64,000 nt of DNA from Burkholderiales bacterium (GTDB taxonomy: Bacteria; Pseudomonadota; Gammaproteobacteria; Burkholderiales; Burkholderiaceae_C): assembly GCA_028868995.1 (NCBI GenBank), contig JAGWTH010000011.1:20749-84748 (forward strand), written 5' to 3'. Positions within the stretch are counted from its first letter, which is position 1. Every line of letters starts with the position of its first letter. The notes beneath the pieces are model-generated. The model had not been told where the DNA came from. It saw nothing but the letters and a program-made list of their open reading frames with translations, and ran no database searches. The position numbers were made by a program, and so were the translations under genes. This document shows positions 1-8,078 of the stretch, piece after piece.

Positions 1-866
1 GCGACGCCAAGATCCACGTGCTCACCCACACGCTGCACTACGGCTGCGGCGCCTTCGAGGGCGTGCGCGCGTACAACACCGTCAACGGCACCGCGATCTT
101 CCGCCTGCAGGAGCACACCGACCGCCTGTTCAACAGCGCCAAGATCCTGCGCATGCAGATCCCCTTCTCCAAGGAGCAGGTGAACGAGGCGCAGAAGGCC
201 GTCGTGCGCGCCAACAAGCTGGAAAGCTGCTACATCCGCCCGCTGGTGTGGATCGGCTCGCAGAAGCTGGGCGTCAGCCCCAAGGGCAACCAGATCCACC
301 TGATGGTCGCCGCCTGGCCCTGGGGCGCCTACCTGGGCGAAGAGGGCATGCAGCGCGGCATCCGCGTGAAGACCTCCAGCTACACCCGCCACCACGTCAA
401 CATCACGATGACGCAGGCCAAGGCGGTCAGCAACTACAGCAACTCCATCCTCGCCAACATGGAGGCCCTGGACGACGGCTACGACGAGGCCTTGCTGCTG
501 GACAGCTCCGGCTTCGTGTCCGAGGGCGCCGGCGAGAACGTGTTCGTGGTGAAGGACGGCGTGATCTACACGCCCGACCTGTCGGCCGGCGCGTTGAACG
601 GCATCACCCGCAACACCGTTTTCCACATCGCGAAGGACCTCGGCATCGAGGTGGTGCAGAAGCGCATCACCCGCGACGAGATCTACATCGCCGACGAGTG
701 CTTCTTCACCGGCACTGCCGCCGAGGTCACGCCCATCCGCGAACTGGACCGCGTGCAGATCGGCATCGGCCGCCGCGGCCCCGTCACCGAGAAGCTGCAG
801 GCCGCGTTCTTCGACGTGGTCAACGGCCGCAACGCCAAGTACGCCCACTGGCTCACCCGCGTCTGA
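1..866 (+). CDS. ilvE: Branched-chain amino acid aminotransferase (5' end outside window)
   Basis: PLP-dependent, fold-type IV aminotransferase that carries out the last step of valine, leucine and isoleucine synthesis, using glutamate as amino donor; cytoplasmic. About 287 residues are visible, and the reading frame is open to the first base of the window (codon phase starts at base 3), so roughly the first 20 residues are missing. The visible N-terminus THTLHYGCGAFEGVRAY matches the family's HALHYG..FEG block. The PLP lysine is in TQAKAVSNY (codon 420-422), followed by SEGAGENVF, GITRNTV and FTGTAAEVTPI, the cofactor-phosphate and substrate blocks. The GTG at base 18 is internal and not the real start. 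Very secure. Confidence 0.96.
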   Translation, partial: DAKIHVLTHTLHYGCGAFEGVRAYNTVNGTAIFRLQEHTDRLFNSAKILRMQIPFSKEQVNEAQKAVVRANKLESCYIRPLVWIGSQKLGVSPKGNQIHLMVAAWPWGAYLGEEGMQRGIRVKTSSYTRHHVNITMTQAKAVSNYSNSILANMEALDDGYDEALLLDSSGFVSEGAGENVFVVKDGVIYTPDLSAGALNGITRNTVFHIAKDLGIEVVQKRITRDEIYIADECFFTGTAAEVTPIRELDRVQIGIGRRGPVTEKLQAAFFDVVNGRNAKYAHWLTRV

Positions 867-871
867 GCACC

Positions 872-1093
872 ATGACCACGACCACGAGGAAGGAAGCCGT
901 CGTCGAACTGCTGGCCAGGGACCTGAACGCCAACGGCGGGGTCTTCTGCCCCAGCCCCAAGGCGGACATGAAGCTGTGGAACAGCCACCCCAAGGTGTAC
1001 CTCGACGTCGCGGCCACCGGCTCGGCGAAGTGCCCTTACTGCGGCACGGTCTACCAGCTCAAAGAGGGTGAGCACTTCGGCGGCCACCACTGA
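872..1093 (+). CDS. Small CHCC-type zinc-finger protein
   Basis: A 73-residue protein whose C-terminal half carries the zf-CHCC pattern: Cys26, His39 in HPKVYLDV, and the pair Cys54/Cys57 in CPYCGTVY. This family (related to the mitochondrial complex I subunit NDUFS6) probably binds one zinc ion; its bacterial role is not established. The start ATG lies 5 nt after the ilvE stop, so the two genes are likely co-transcribed, an arrangement I recall from other Burkholderiales. Its last 26 bases overlap the probable GTG start of waaF. The identification rests on the spacing of Cys and His. Confidence 0.88.
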   Translation: MTTTTRKEAVVELLARDLNANGGVFCPSPKADMKLWNSHPKVYLDVAATGSAKCPYCGTVYQLKEGEHFGGHH

Positions 1094-2069
1094 GCCGCGC
1101 TCCCTCGTCATCGCCCCGCAGTGGATCGGTGACGCGGTGATGACCGAGCCGCTGCTGCGCCGCCTGCGCGTGCGCGGCGAGCGGCTGACGGTGGGGGCGC
1201 TGCCCTGGGTCGCGCCGGTCTACCGGGCGATGCCGCAGGTCGATGCGGTCGTCGAGCTGCCCTTCCGCCACGGCGGCCTGCAGCTGCGCGAACGCCGGGC
1301 GCTCGCCCGCCAGCTGCAGGACCGCTTCGAGAACGCCTACGTCCTGCCCAATTCGCTCAAGAGCGCGCTGCTGCCCTTTCTCGCGCGCATCCCGCGACGG
1401 GTCGGCTACCTCGGCGAGGCCCGCGTGGGCCTGCTCACCCACCGCCTGAAGAACCCGAAGCAGCGGCCGCCCATGGTGGCCTTCTATTCGGCATTGAGCG
1501 GCGAAGCGGGGGTCGAAGCGGACCGGCCGCGGCTGCTGCTGCCACGGGAGGAGGTCGACGCGGTGCTGCAGCGGCACGGGCTCGCGCGCGGCGGCTACGT
1601 GGCGATGGCGCCGGGCGCCGAGTACGGGCCGGCCAAGCGCTGGCCGCATTTCGGGGGGCTGGCCGCGCTGCTGGATCGCCCGGTGGTGCTGCTCGGCTCC
1701 GCCAAGGAGGCCGGGCAATGCGAGGCGATCCGCGCCCAGGCGCCGCAAGACTGCCGTAACCTCGCCGGCCAGACCTCGCTCGCGGAAGCCTTCGCGCTGC
1801 TGGCCGGGGCCGGCAGCGTCGTGAGCAACGACTCCGGCCTGATGCACGTGGCCGCCGCCTTCGGGGTGCCGCAGGTGGCGCTGTTCGGCTCGTCGAGCCC
1901 GCTGCACACGCCGCCGCTGAACGAGCGCGCGCGGGTGGTGTGGCTCAAGCAGGATCCCCAGTACCAGCCGCCGCTGGACTGCGCGCCCTGCTTCGAGCGC
2001 GAATGCCCCCTGGGCCACCTGCGCTGCCTCGCCGACATCTCCCCCGAGCGGGTCCTCGCCCTGCTGTAG
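1068..2069 (+). CDS. waaF: ADP-heptose:LPS heptosyltransferase II
   Basis: Glycosyltransferase family 9 enzyme that adds the second L-glycero-D-manno-heptose to the inner core of lipopolysaccharide on the cytoplasmic face of the inner membrane. It has 333 residues, the normal family length. The N-terminus gives LVIAPQWIGDAVMTEPLL, matching the WaaF acceptor-side loop (GPSWVGD in E. coli). The C-terminal domain holds SNDSGLMHVAAAFG (around residue 257), the ADP-heptose site, then GVPQVALFGSS and the Cys-rich CAPCFERECPLGHLRCL segment typical of WaaF. The GTG at 1068 overlaps the preceding gene by 26 bp and implies translational coupling; no better start lies downstream. Confidence 0.93.
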   Translation: MSTSAATTEPRSLVIAPQWIGDAVMTEPLLRRLRVRGERLTVGALPWVAPVYRAMPQVDAVVELPFRHGGLQLRERRALARQLQDRFENAYVLPNSLKSALLPFLARIPRRVGYLGEARVGLLTHRLKNPKQRPPMVAFYSALSGEAGVEADRPRLLLPREEVDAVLQRHGLARGGYVAMAPGAEYGPAKRWPHFGGLAALLDRPVVLLGSAKEAGQCEAIRAQAPQDCRNLAGQTSLAEAFALLAGAGSVVSNDSGLMHVAAAFGVPQVALFGSSSPLHTPPLNERARVVWLKQDPQYQPPLDCAPCFERECPLGHLRCLADISPERVLALL

Positions 2070-2080
2070 GCGCGCGGGCA

Positions 2081-2106
2081 AAAAAACAGCCACCTCGCGG
2101 TGGCTG
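2081..2106 (-). terminator. Intrinsic terminator for the leftward two-component operon
   Basis: Perfect 8-bp stem CAGCCACC / GGTGGCTG (2087-2094 with 2099-2106) and a 4-nt loop. Read on the minus strand it is followed by a run of six or more T (2086-2081), so it is a rho-independent terminator for transcripts coming from the sensor kinase. In the plus direction the stem is followed by TATCAAG, which would terminate waaF poorly. Confidence 0.8.
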
Positions 2107-2323
2107 TATCAAGTCCTTGGAAGGACGTCGTTGGGAGACTTGAATCTCGTGTGTCCGGCGATGCGTGACAGTTAATCAACTCTAAGTCGCCTGCGGCCGG
2201 GACGTCCATCCCCCGTTTGGGTGATGCCTGGGACATCCGCGGCCCGGCGCTGGCAAGGCACATCTTCGTGGCTTTCCCGGCGCTTGGCGAGGGCACTCGG
2301 AAGTGTTTTACCGGGAATTACAT
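2107..2323 (-). other. Long structured 3' tail or possible small RNA between kinase gene and terminator
   Basis: About 217 bp separate the kinase stop codon from its apparent terminator. No convincing ORF lies here on either strand. Short self-complementary pieces are present, for example GTCCTT-GG-AAGGAC around 2116-2129. This is an unusually long 3' untranslated region for this compact genome and could be the source of a 3'-derived small RNA, but I found no clear internal promoter. Confidence 0.3.
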
Positions 2324-3505
2324 TCAGTCACAAGGCAGGGTTAACACGAAGCAGGCGCCCCCGCCCGCATTGGCCTCGCAGCGGGCGCTGCCCCGGTGCC
2401 GCTGGGCGATGGAACGCACCAGCGCCAGCCCCAGGCCGACGCCGCCTTCGCGTTCGCTGGCGCCGCGCAGGCGGTAGAAGGGCTCGAAGATGCGCTCCCG
2501 CTCCGCCGCCGGCACGCCCGGGCCCTGGTCGCACACGCGCACCACCGCCTCGCGGCCGCTGCGGGTGACGCTGACCGTGACCGGCCCGCTGCTGTAGCGC
2601 CGGCCGTTCTCCAGCAGGTTGCGGATGGCCCGCCGCAGCAGCTTGGCCACCCCGGGCACCACCACCGCCTGCCCCGATTCCGCCTCGTCCAGGTCGGCGC
2701 CGGTGCGGGCGCACTCCTCCGCGGCCAGGCCGGTCAGGTCCACGGGCTCGACAGAACCCATGTCGGCTTCCCGGGCATCCAGCCGGCTGGCCAGCAGGAT
2801 CTCGTCGATCAGCTGGTCCAGCTCGGCAATGTTGCGGGTGATCTCGTCGCGGCTGCGGGGGGAGGGCTCGGGATCCATCAGCTCCAGGCCCATGCGGATG
2901 CGCGCCAGCGGCGAGCGCAGCTCGTGCGAGGCGTTGGCCAGCAGGGACTTGTTGGCCTTGAGCAGCTCCTCGACCCGGGCGGCGGCCTGGTTGAAGCGGC
3001 GGGCCAGGGCGGCGACCTCGTCGTGGCCCTGCTCCGGCACACGCACGCTCAGGTCGCCTTCCCCCCAGCGCTCCACGCCGCGGCGCAGGCTCTCCAGCCG
3101 CAGCGTGAGCCGCCGCACGATGGGATAGGCGCCCAGGGCCACGGCGAGCGCCACGATGCCGAGCATCCAGAGGAAGCCGGCCGGCCCGCGCGGCACCCAG
3201 GGCCGCCCCACGTCGCCCGGCGGACGGGGCCGCGGCGGCAGCTGCACGGTGATCGTGTGGCCGTCGTTGAGCAGCACCTCGAACTCGACGCCCATGCCCG
3301 GCGCATGGTAGGGCCGCACCAGGCTCTGGCCGATGACCTCGTCGGCGTCGTTGCGGATGATCACTTCGCGCATCGGCACCTGCTGGTCCAGGTTCAGGCG
3401 CCACAGCCAGCCGAAGGCGACCGTGAGCAGGCCGACCGCCACGATCACGGCGATCCAGATGCGCAGGTACAGGGGGAAGCGCCAGCCGGCACTGCGGGCG
3501 GTCAT
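2324..3505 (-). CDS. Two-component sensor histidine kinase (HAMP-HisKA-HATPase)
   Basis: A 393-residue inner-membrane sensor kinase of the RstB/CpxA/EnvZ architecture. TM1 is at about 13-33, a short periplasmic domain at 34-110, TM2 at about 111-130 and HAMP at 130-182. The phospho-accepting His194 lies in SHELRSPLARIRMG. The ATP-binding domain has the N box NLLENGRRYS (296-305), the G1 box DQGPG (326-330) and the G2 box GVGLGL (355-360). All residues needed for autophosphorylation are present. It lies 9 bp downstream of the response regulator, so they form one operon. The signal is unknown; the small periplasmic domain, rich in Arg/Pro at 90-106, has no recognisable ligand fold. Confidence 0.93.
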   Translation of the reverse strand: MTARSAGWRFPLYLRIWIAVIVAVGLLTVAFGWLWRLNLDQQVPMREVIIRNDADEVIGQSLVRPYHAPGMGVEFEVLLNDGHTITVQLPPRPRPPGDVGRPWVPRGPAGFLWMLGIVALAVALGAYPIVRRLTLRLESLRRGVERWGEGDLSVRVPEQGHDEVAALARRFNQAAARVEELLKANKSLLANASHELRSPLARIRMGLELMDPEPSPRSRDEITRNIAELDQLIDEILLASRLDAREADMGSVEPVDLTGLAAEECARTGADLDEAESGQAVVVPGVAKLLRRAIRNLLENGRRYSSGPVTVSVTRSGREAVVRVCDQGPGVPAAERERIFEPFYRLRGASEREGGVGLGLALVRSIAQRHRGSARCEANAGGGACFVLTLPCD

Positions 3506-3514
3506 CGCGGCGGC

Positions 3515-4228
3515 TCAATCCTGCTGCTTGGCGAACACGTAGCCCACGCCGCGCACGGTGAGGATGCGCTTGGGAGTCTTGGGGTCGGCCTCGATGGCCG
3601 CGCGGATGCGGCCCATGTGCACGTCGATCGAACGGTCGAAGGCCTCCAGCTCGCGCCCGCGCACCGCCTCCATGATCTGGTCGCGGGTGAGCACGCGGCC
3701 GGCGCGTTCGGCCAGCACCACCAGCAGGTCGAACTGGTAGGAGGTGAGCTCCGCCGCCTTGCCGCCCACGGTGACCGTGCGGGCGTCGCGGTCGATCTCC
3801 AGCGAGCCGAACTTCAGCGTCCGGGCCGGCTGCGGGGCGCCGTCGGTGCGCCGGCGCAGGATGGCGCGGATGCGCGCCAGCAGCTCGCGCGGCTCGAAGG
3901 GCTTGGGCAGGTAGTCGTCGGCGCCCAGCTCCAGGCCCACGATGCGGTCCATGGGATCGCCCTTGGCCGTGAGCATCAGCACCGGCACCTTGCCGTTCTC
4001 GCCGGGCAGGGCGCGCAGGCGGCGGCACACCTCCAGGCCGTCGAGGTCGGGCAGCATGAGGTCGAGCACCACCAGGTCCGGCGCGGCGCCGGAGGGCGGG
4101 TCTTCCAGCAGCTGCAGTCCCGCCTTCGCGTCGGGGGCATGGGTGACGCCGAAACCGGAGCGCTCGAGGTACTCGCCCACCATCTGCGCGAGGCGGGCGT
4201 CGTCTTCGATCATCAGGAGTTGCTGCAT
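3515..4228 (-). CDS. OmpR/PhoB-family response regulator
   Basis: DNA-binding regulator paired with the downstream kinase. The start chosen is the ATG giving MQQLLMIEDD (237 residues), because receiver domains begin this way; 17 further in-frame residues upstream are poorly like any family. The receiver domain has acidic residues Glu8/Asp9/Asp10, phospho-acceptor Asp56 in VVLDLMLPD, Thr87 and Lys109 in LPKPFEPRELL. The C-terminal winged helix (about 138-232) ends with RILTVRGVGYVF, the hallmark of the OmpR class. It is divergent from the acyl-CoA ligase gene; an inverted repeat in the shared upstream region may be an autoregulatory site. Confidence 0.94.
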   Translation of the reverse strand: MQQLLMIEDDARLAQMVGEYLERSGFGVTHAPDAKAGLQLLEDPPSGAAPDLVVLDLMLPDLDGLEVCRRLRALPGENGKVPVLMLTAKGDPMDRIVGLELGADDYLPKPFEPRELLARIRAILRRRTDGAPQPARTLKFGSLEIDRDARTVTVGGKAAELTSYQFDLLVVLAERAGRVLTRDQIMEAVRGRELEAFDRSIDVHMGRIRAAIEADPKTPKRILTVRGVGYVFAKQQD

Positions 4229-4260
4229 GTCGGGAATGGTACTGTCGGGGCCGCCCCGGC

Positions 4261-4293
4261 GGGACCCCGTGCGATGCATGGTGAAGGGGTCCC
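4261..4293. promoter_or_regulatory. Inverted repeat GGGACCCC-N17-GGGGTCCC between divergent genes
   Basis: Two perfect 8-bp arms (4261-4268 and 4286-4293) separated by 17 bp lie between the response-regulator start (4228) and the acyl-CoA ligase start (4330). The position fits an operator controlling one or both divergent genes. OmpR-class regulators more often use direct repeats, so the binding protein is not identified. Confidence 0.35.
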
Positions 4294-4316
4294 ATCGCCT
4301 GGGCTTGAAGCACCCG

Positions 4317-4322
4317 TAAAGT
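4317..4322 (+). promoter_or_regulatory. -10-like TAAAGT 7 nt before the ligase start
   Basis: TAAAGT ends 7 nt before ATG 4330 and there is no Shine-Dalgarno, so transcription would start at or next to the start codon. It belongs to the leaderless pattern seen elsewhere in this window. Confidence 0.4.
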
Positions 4323-4329
4323 TAGGTAA

Positions 4330-5796
4330 ATGGCGAGCCCCGACACCGATCCTTCCCCGGCCACGCTGGCCCAGGTCCTGCAGCGGCGCGACGCGCAGGC
4401 GCCGGCCCTGCGCTTCGGCGGCGAGGCTTTGAGCTTCGGTGCGCTGCGGGAGGCCGCGGCGCGCGCGGCCGCCGTGGCCTGGCGCGACTGGGGCGTGCGC
4501 CCGGGCGAGCGCGTGGCCTGGCTGGGCGCCAACCACCCGGGGCAGCTGGCCCTGCTGTTCGGGCTGGCGCGCATCGGCGCCCTCCTGCTGCCGCTGAATT
4601 TCCGGCTGGCGCCGGCGGAGTGGCGCCAGCTGCTGGCGCAATGCACGCCGCGCCACCTGGTGCACGACGCCGACTGGGGCGGGCCCGCGCGCGAGCTGGC
4701 GTCGGCCTGCGGCATCGCCGCCCATGCGGTGGAGTCCCTTTCGGCCGGTGGGGGCGCCGAGGCGCCGGAGCGAGGCCGCGGCGAGGACCCCGCGCTGCTG
4801 GTCTTCACGTCCGGCACCACGGGCGGCCCGAAGGCGGCCGTGCACACCCAGGCCCACCTGCTCGCCAACATGCGCATCGCGGCGCAGGTGCAGGAGATGG
4901 GGCCCGCCGACACCGTGCTGACCGTGCTGCCCCTGTTCCACGTGGGCGGGCTGTGCATCCAGACCCTGCCCGCGCTGTACGCGGGCGCGCAGGTGATCCT
5001 GCACGCGCGCTTCCACCCGGGCGAGACGCTGGAGTGCATCGGCCGCGAGCGTCCCACGCTCACGCTGCAGGTGCCGGCCACGATGAAGGCGCTGATCGAG
5101 CATCCGCGTTGGGCCGCCACCGACCTCGCCAGCCTGCGCGCCGTGTGGGCCGGCTCCAGCCTGCTGCCGGCGCCGCTGATCGAGGCGTTCCATGCCCGCG
5201 GCGTGCCGGTGTGCAATGTCTACGGCGCGACCGAGACCGGGCCGTTCTCCATCGCCCTGCCGCCGGCGCACGCCATGGACCATGTCGGCTCCTGCGGCTG
5301 GCCGGCGCCCGGCGTGGAGGCCCGCCTGGGCGCCGCGCACGGCGACGCGGCGGAGCTGCTGCTGCGCGGCCCGAACATCGTGGCGCGCTACTGGCCCGAC
5401 CAGCCCGCCTGCGACGCCCAGGGCTGGTTCGCCACCGGCGACCTGGCGCAGCGCGACGCCGACGGCAGCTGGCGCATCGTCGGCCGCGCCAAGGACCTGA
5501 TCATCTCCGGCGGCGAGAACATCCATCCGGCGGAGGTGGAGCTGGCGCTCGCCGCCCATCCCGCCGTGGCGGAGTGCGCCGCCTTCGCGCTGCCGGATGC
5601 GCGCTGGGGCGAGGTGGTCGCGGTGGCCGTGGTGCGGGTCCCGGGCAGCGATGCCGACGAGCCGCTGCTGCGCGCCCACCTGGAGCAGCGGCTGGCGCGC
5701 TTCAAGCTGCCGCGCCGCTGGTTCTTCGTGCCCGAACTGCCCAAGACCGCGCTGGGCAAGGTGCAACGGGGCGTGCTGGCGAAGCAGCTAGCGTGA
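4330..5796 (+). CDS. AMP-forming acyl-CoA synthetase/ligase
   Basis: ANL-superfamily adenylating enzyme, 488 residues, probably activating a carboxylic acid to its CoA thioester. The ATP P-loop is VFTSGTTGGPKAAVH (about 158-172), the A5 motif YGATETG is at about 298, A7 is GWFATGDLA, and the A8 hinge is GRAKDLIISGGENIHPAEVE. The C-terminal KTALGKVQRG supplies the adenylation lysine. It resembles MenE-like and medium/long-chain ligases, but the substrate cannot be read from the sequence and no menaquinone genes are nearby. Its last 9 bases overlap the 3' end of the convergent transporter gene. A second, clearly FadD-like ligase is at 37.2 kb. Confidence 0.9.
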   Translation: MASPDTDPSPATLAQVLQRRDAQAPALRFGGEALSFGALREAAARAAAVAWRDWGVRPGERVAWLGANHPGQLALLFGLARIGALLLPLNFRLAPAEWRQLLAQCTPRHLVHDADWGGPARELASACGIAAHAVESLSAGGGAEAPERGRGEDPALLVFTSGTTGGPKAAVHTQAHLLANMRIAAQVQEMGPADTVLTVLPLFHVGGLCIQTLPALYAGAQVILHARFHPGETLECIGRERPTLTLQVPATMKALIEHPRWAATDLASLRAVWAGSSLLPAPLIEAFHARGVPVCNVYGATETGPFSIALPPAHAMDHVGSCGWPAPGVEARLGAAHGDAAELLLRGPNIVARYWPDQPACDAQGWFATGDLAQRDADGSWRIVGRAKDLIISGGENIHPAEVELALAAHPAVAECAAFALPDARWGEVVAVAVVRVPGSDADEPLLRAHLEQRLARFKLPRRWFFVPELPKTALGKVQRGVLAKQLA

Positions 5797-7155
5797 GGAG
5801 GTGGCCGGCCGCTTCTGCGCCCGCCACAGCAGCAGGAACAGCACGAAGGGCGGCACCGCCGTCAGGCCCGTGGCCACGAAGGCCGTGGCATAGGCGCCCA
5901 GCAGGCCGTGGCTGGGCGTCAGGGCATCCACCGCCACGCCGGAGAAGCCCTTGAGCAGCTTGCCCAGCACCGCGTAGGTCGAGGACAGCATCGCATACTG
6001 GGTGGCGGTGTAGCCCAGGCTGGTCAGGCTGGACATGTAGGCCACCAGCGCCACCCCGGCGAAGGCCTGGGCGAAGGCGTCGAGCGACATCACCGCGGCG
6101 AACAGCGTCGCATCGGCGTGGAAGGCGAGCAGCGCGAAGGCGCCCGTGCCCAGGCCCTCCAGCACCAGCCCCGCGAGCAGCGTGGGCAGCAGGCCGATGC
6201 GCACGCTGCTGACGCCGGCCGCGGCCAGGCCCGCGAAGGTGGCCACCAGGCCGAAGGAGCCGCGCACCAGCGCCACGGTGTCCTTGCTCAGGCCCAGGTC
6301 GTGGTAGTAGGGGTTGTACATGGGCCCCATCACGAAGTCGGGCAGCCGGTACAGCGCCACCGCCAGCAGGATCACCAGCCCGGCCCACCTGTGCTTGGCG
6401 AAGAAGTCCACGAAGGGGCCGACCAGGGCGTCGACCAGGCCGCGCCGCGACCACAGCGGCGGCTTGTCGTGCAGCGCCGCGTCGGCGCGCACCGGCTCGA
6501 ACGCGAGGAAGGTGGCGACGATGCCGATGACCATCAGCACCGCCATCGCCACGTAGGACAGCGGCCAGCCCACGCGCGCCGCCGCGGCGATGATGGCGGC
6601 GTCGGTCACCAGCAGCGCGATGCGGTAACCCAGCTGCGCGGCGGAAGTGAGCAGGCCGACCTCCTCGCGATCGGAGGCGGCCTCGATGCGCCAGGCGTCG
6701 ATCGCGATGTCCTGGGTGGCCGAGGCGAAGGCGGTGAGCAGGGCGAAGGCGCCGATCGCGCCCAGGCCGGCCGACACGCCCACGGCCGCCATCCCCAGCA
6801 GGCCCGCCATCACCAGCAGCTGGCCCAGCAGCATCCAGCCGCGCCGCCGGCCCAGCCGGCCCAGCAGCGGCACGTCCAGCCGGTCCACCAGGGGCGACCA
6901 GTACACCTTGAAGGCATAGGCGAAGCCGACCCAGGAGATGAAGCCGATCGCCATCAGGCTGGTGCCCTCGTCGCGCAGCCAGAAGCCGAAGGTGTTGGCG
7001 GTCAGCAGGAAGGGCAGGCCGGAGGAGAAGCCCAGCGCCAGCATCACGGCGACCTTGGGCTGGCGCAGCCCGCGCAGCACTGCCAGGGCGGAGCGCGGGC
7101 GGCGCGGCGGGTCCGCGGGCGGGTTCGGGGCGGGGCGTGCGGCGGGTTCGGTCAT
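5788..7155 (-). CDS. AmpG-like MFS transporter (muropeptide permease family)
   Basis: A 455-residue major-facilitator protein with about 12-14 hydrophobic helices in the inner membrane. The N-terminal block GFSSGLPFLLTANTFGFWL, then GFAYAFKVYWSPLVDR and GRRRGWMLLGQ, are the characteristic AmpG signatures (GlcNAc-anhydromuropeptide import in peptidoglycan recycling). The first about 25 residues form a Pro/Arg-rich cytoplasmic extension. No ampD or ampC neighbour is in the window, so the substrate is inferred from family resemblance alone. It is divergent from the M48 protease with only 28 bp between start codons. Confidence 0.85.
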   Translation of the reverse strand: MTEPAARPAPNPPADPPRRPRSALAVLRGLRQPKVAVMLALGFSSGLPFLLTANTFGFWLRDEGTSLMAIGFISWVGFAYAFKVYWSPLVDRLDVPLLGRLGRRRGWMLLGQLLVMAGLLGMAAVGVSAGLGAIGAFALLTAFASATQDIAIDAWRIEAASDREEVGLLTSAAQLGYRIALLVTDAAIIAAAARVGWPLSYVAMAVLMVIGIVATFLAFEPVRADAALHDKPPLWSRRGLVDALVGPFVDFFAKHRWAGLVILLAVALYRLPDFVMGPMYNPYYHDLGLSKDTVALVRGSFGLVATFAGLAAAGVSSVRIGLLPTLLAGLVLEGLGTGAFALLAFHADATLFAAVMSLDAFAQAFAGVALVAYMSSLTSLGYTATQYAMLSSTYAVLGKLLKGFSGVAVDALTPSHGLLGAYATAFVATGLTAVPPFVLFLLLWRAQKRPATSSR

Positions 7156-7171
7156 GGGGGCGCTGGGTCCG

Positions 7172-7177
7172 TATTAT
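7172..7177 (+). promoter_or_regulatory. -10 element TATTAT, leaderless spacing to protease start
   Basis: TATTAT is followed by exactly 6 nt and then ATG 7184, with no Shine-Dalgarno. The predicted transcription start is therefore the A of the start codon. No convincing -35 is seen. Confidence 0.5.
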
Positions 7178-7183
7178 TCGCGC

Positions 7184-8023
7184 ATGTGCCGACCCTGTGC
7201 CGCCAGCGCATCGCCGTGGAGGGCGCGCCGCGCCTTCCTGCTCGCCGCGGGCACCGCCACCGCGGGGACGGCGCTGGCGCAGGTCGACGTGGGCCCGCCT
7301 TCGAGCCTGCGCACGCTGGTGCCCGCCGGCGAGCTGGAGCAGGCCGCGGCGAAGCAGTACGGGGAGCTGCTGCAGCAGGCGCGCGCCAAGAACGCGCTCG
7401 CCCCGGACAACCATCCGCAGCTGCTGCGCCTGCGCCGCATCGCCGCGCGCCTGATCGTCGAGGCGCCGCGCTGGAACGAGCGCGCGCGGCAATGGCGCTG
7501 GGAGGTCAACCTGATCGGCAGCAAGCAGATCAATGCCTTCTGCATGCCGGGCGGCAAGATCGCCGTGTTCACCGGGCTGCTTCACCAGCTGCAGCTCACG
7601 GACGACGAGCTCGCCATGGTGGTGGGCCACGAGATGGCGCACGCGCTGCGGGAACATTCTCGCGAGCAGATCGCCAAGAGCCAGGGCACGGGCGCGCTGC
7701 TGTCGCTGGGCGCGCAGCTGTTCGGGCTGGGGCAGCTGGGGGACGTGGCGGCCAACATCGGCACGCAGCTGCTGACCCTGAAGTTCAGCCGCGACGACGA
7801 GACCGAGGCCGACCTGGTCGGCCTGGAGCTGGGCGCCCGCGCGGGCTACAACCCCGAGGCGGCGGTCTCGCTGTGGGAGAAGATGGATCGCGCCTCGGGT
7901 GCCGGCAACGGCAGCACGGCTTTCCTCTCCACCCACCCGAGCGGGCCCGACCGGCTGCGCCGCCTGCGGGACAACGTGCCCAGGGTGGAAGGGCTGTACC
8001 AGCAAGCGCTGCGGCGGCGCTAG
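7184..8023 (+). CDS. M48-family zinc metalloprotease, exported
   Basis: A 279-residue envelope metallopeptidase of the BepA/LoiP (YggG) group, which degrade or check misfolded outer-membrane proteins. The zinc site HEMAH has His149, Glu150 and His153; the third ligand is Glu208 in TEADLVGLELGARAGYNP. The start was set at the ATG giving MCRPCAASAS because it precedes a signal peptide with a twin-Arg-like segment (RARRAFLLAAG, about 13-23) and an ALAQ cleavage site near residue 33; the 82 upstream in-frame residues are antisense to the transporter gene. It lacks the TPR domain of BepA, so LoiP-like is the closer comparison. Confidence 0.9.
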   Translation: MCRPCAASASPWRARRAFLLAAGTATAGTALAQVDVGPPSSLRTLVPAGELEQAAAKQYGELLQQARAKNALAPDNHPQLLRLRRIAARLIVEAPRWNERARQWRWEVNLIGSKQINAFCMPGGKIAVFTGLLHQLQLTDDELAMVVGHEMAHALREHSREQIAKSQGTGALLSLGAQLFGLGQLGDVAANIGTQLLTLKFSRDDETEADLVGLELGARAGYNPEAAVSLWEKMDRASGAGNGSTAFLSTHPSGPDRLRRLRDNVPRVEGLYQQALRRR

Positions 8024-8038
8024 CGCGGGGGGTCTCGC

Positions 8039-8062
8039 GCGCGTCGAGCATCGCTCGCGCGC
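8039..8062. terminator. GC-rich hairpin between convergent genes
   Basis: GCGCG-T-CGAGC / GCTCG-CGCGC (8039-8049 with 8053-8062) with a 3-nt loop lies in the 55-bp gap between the protease and gntR stop codons. No T-tract follows on either strand, so if it terminates it is not a classical intrinsic terminator. Confidence 0.35.
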
Positions 8063-8078
8063 ACGGCCGCAGGCGCGC

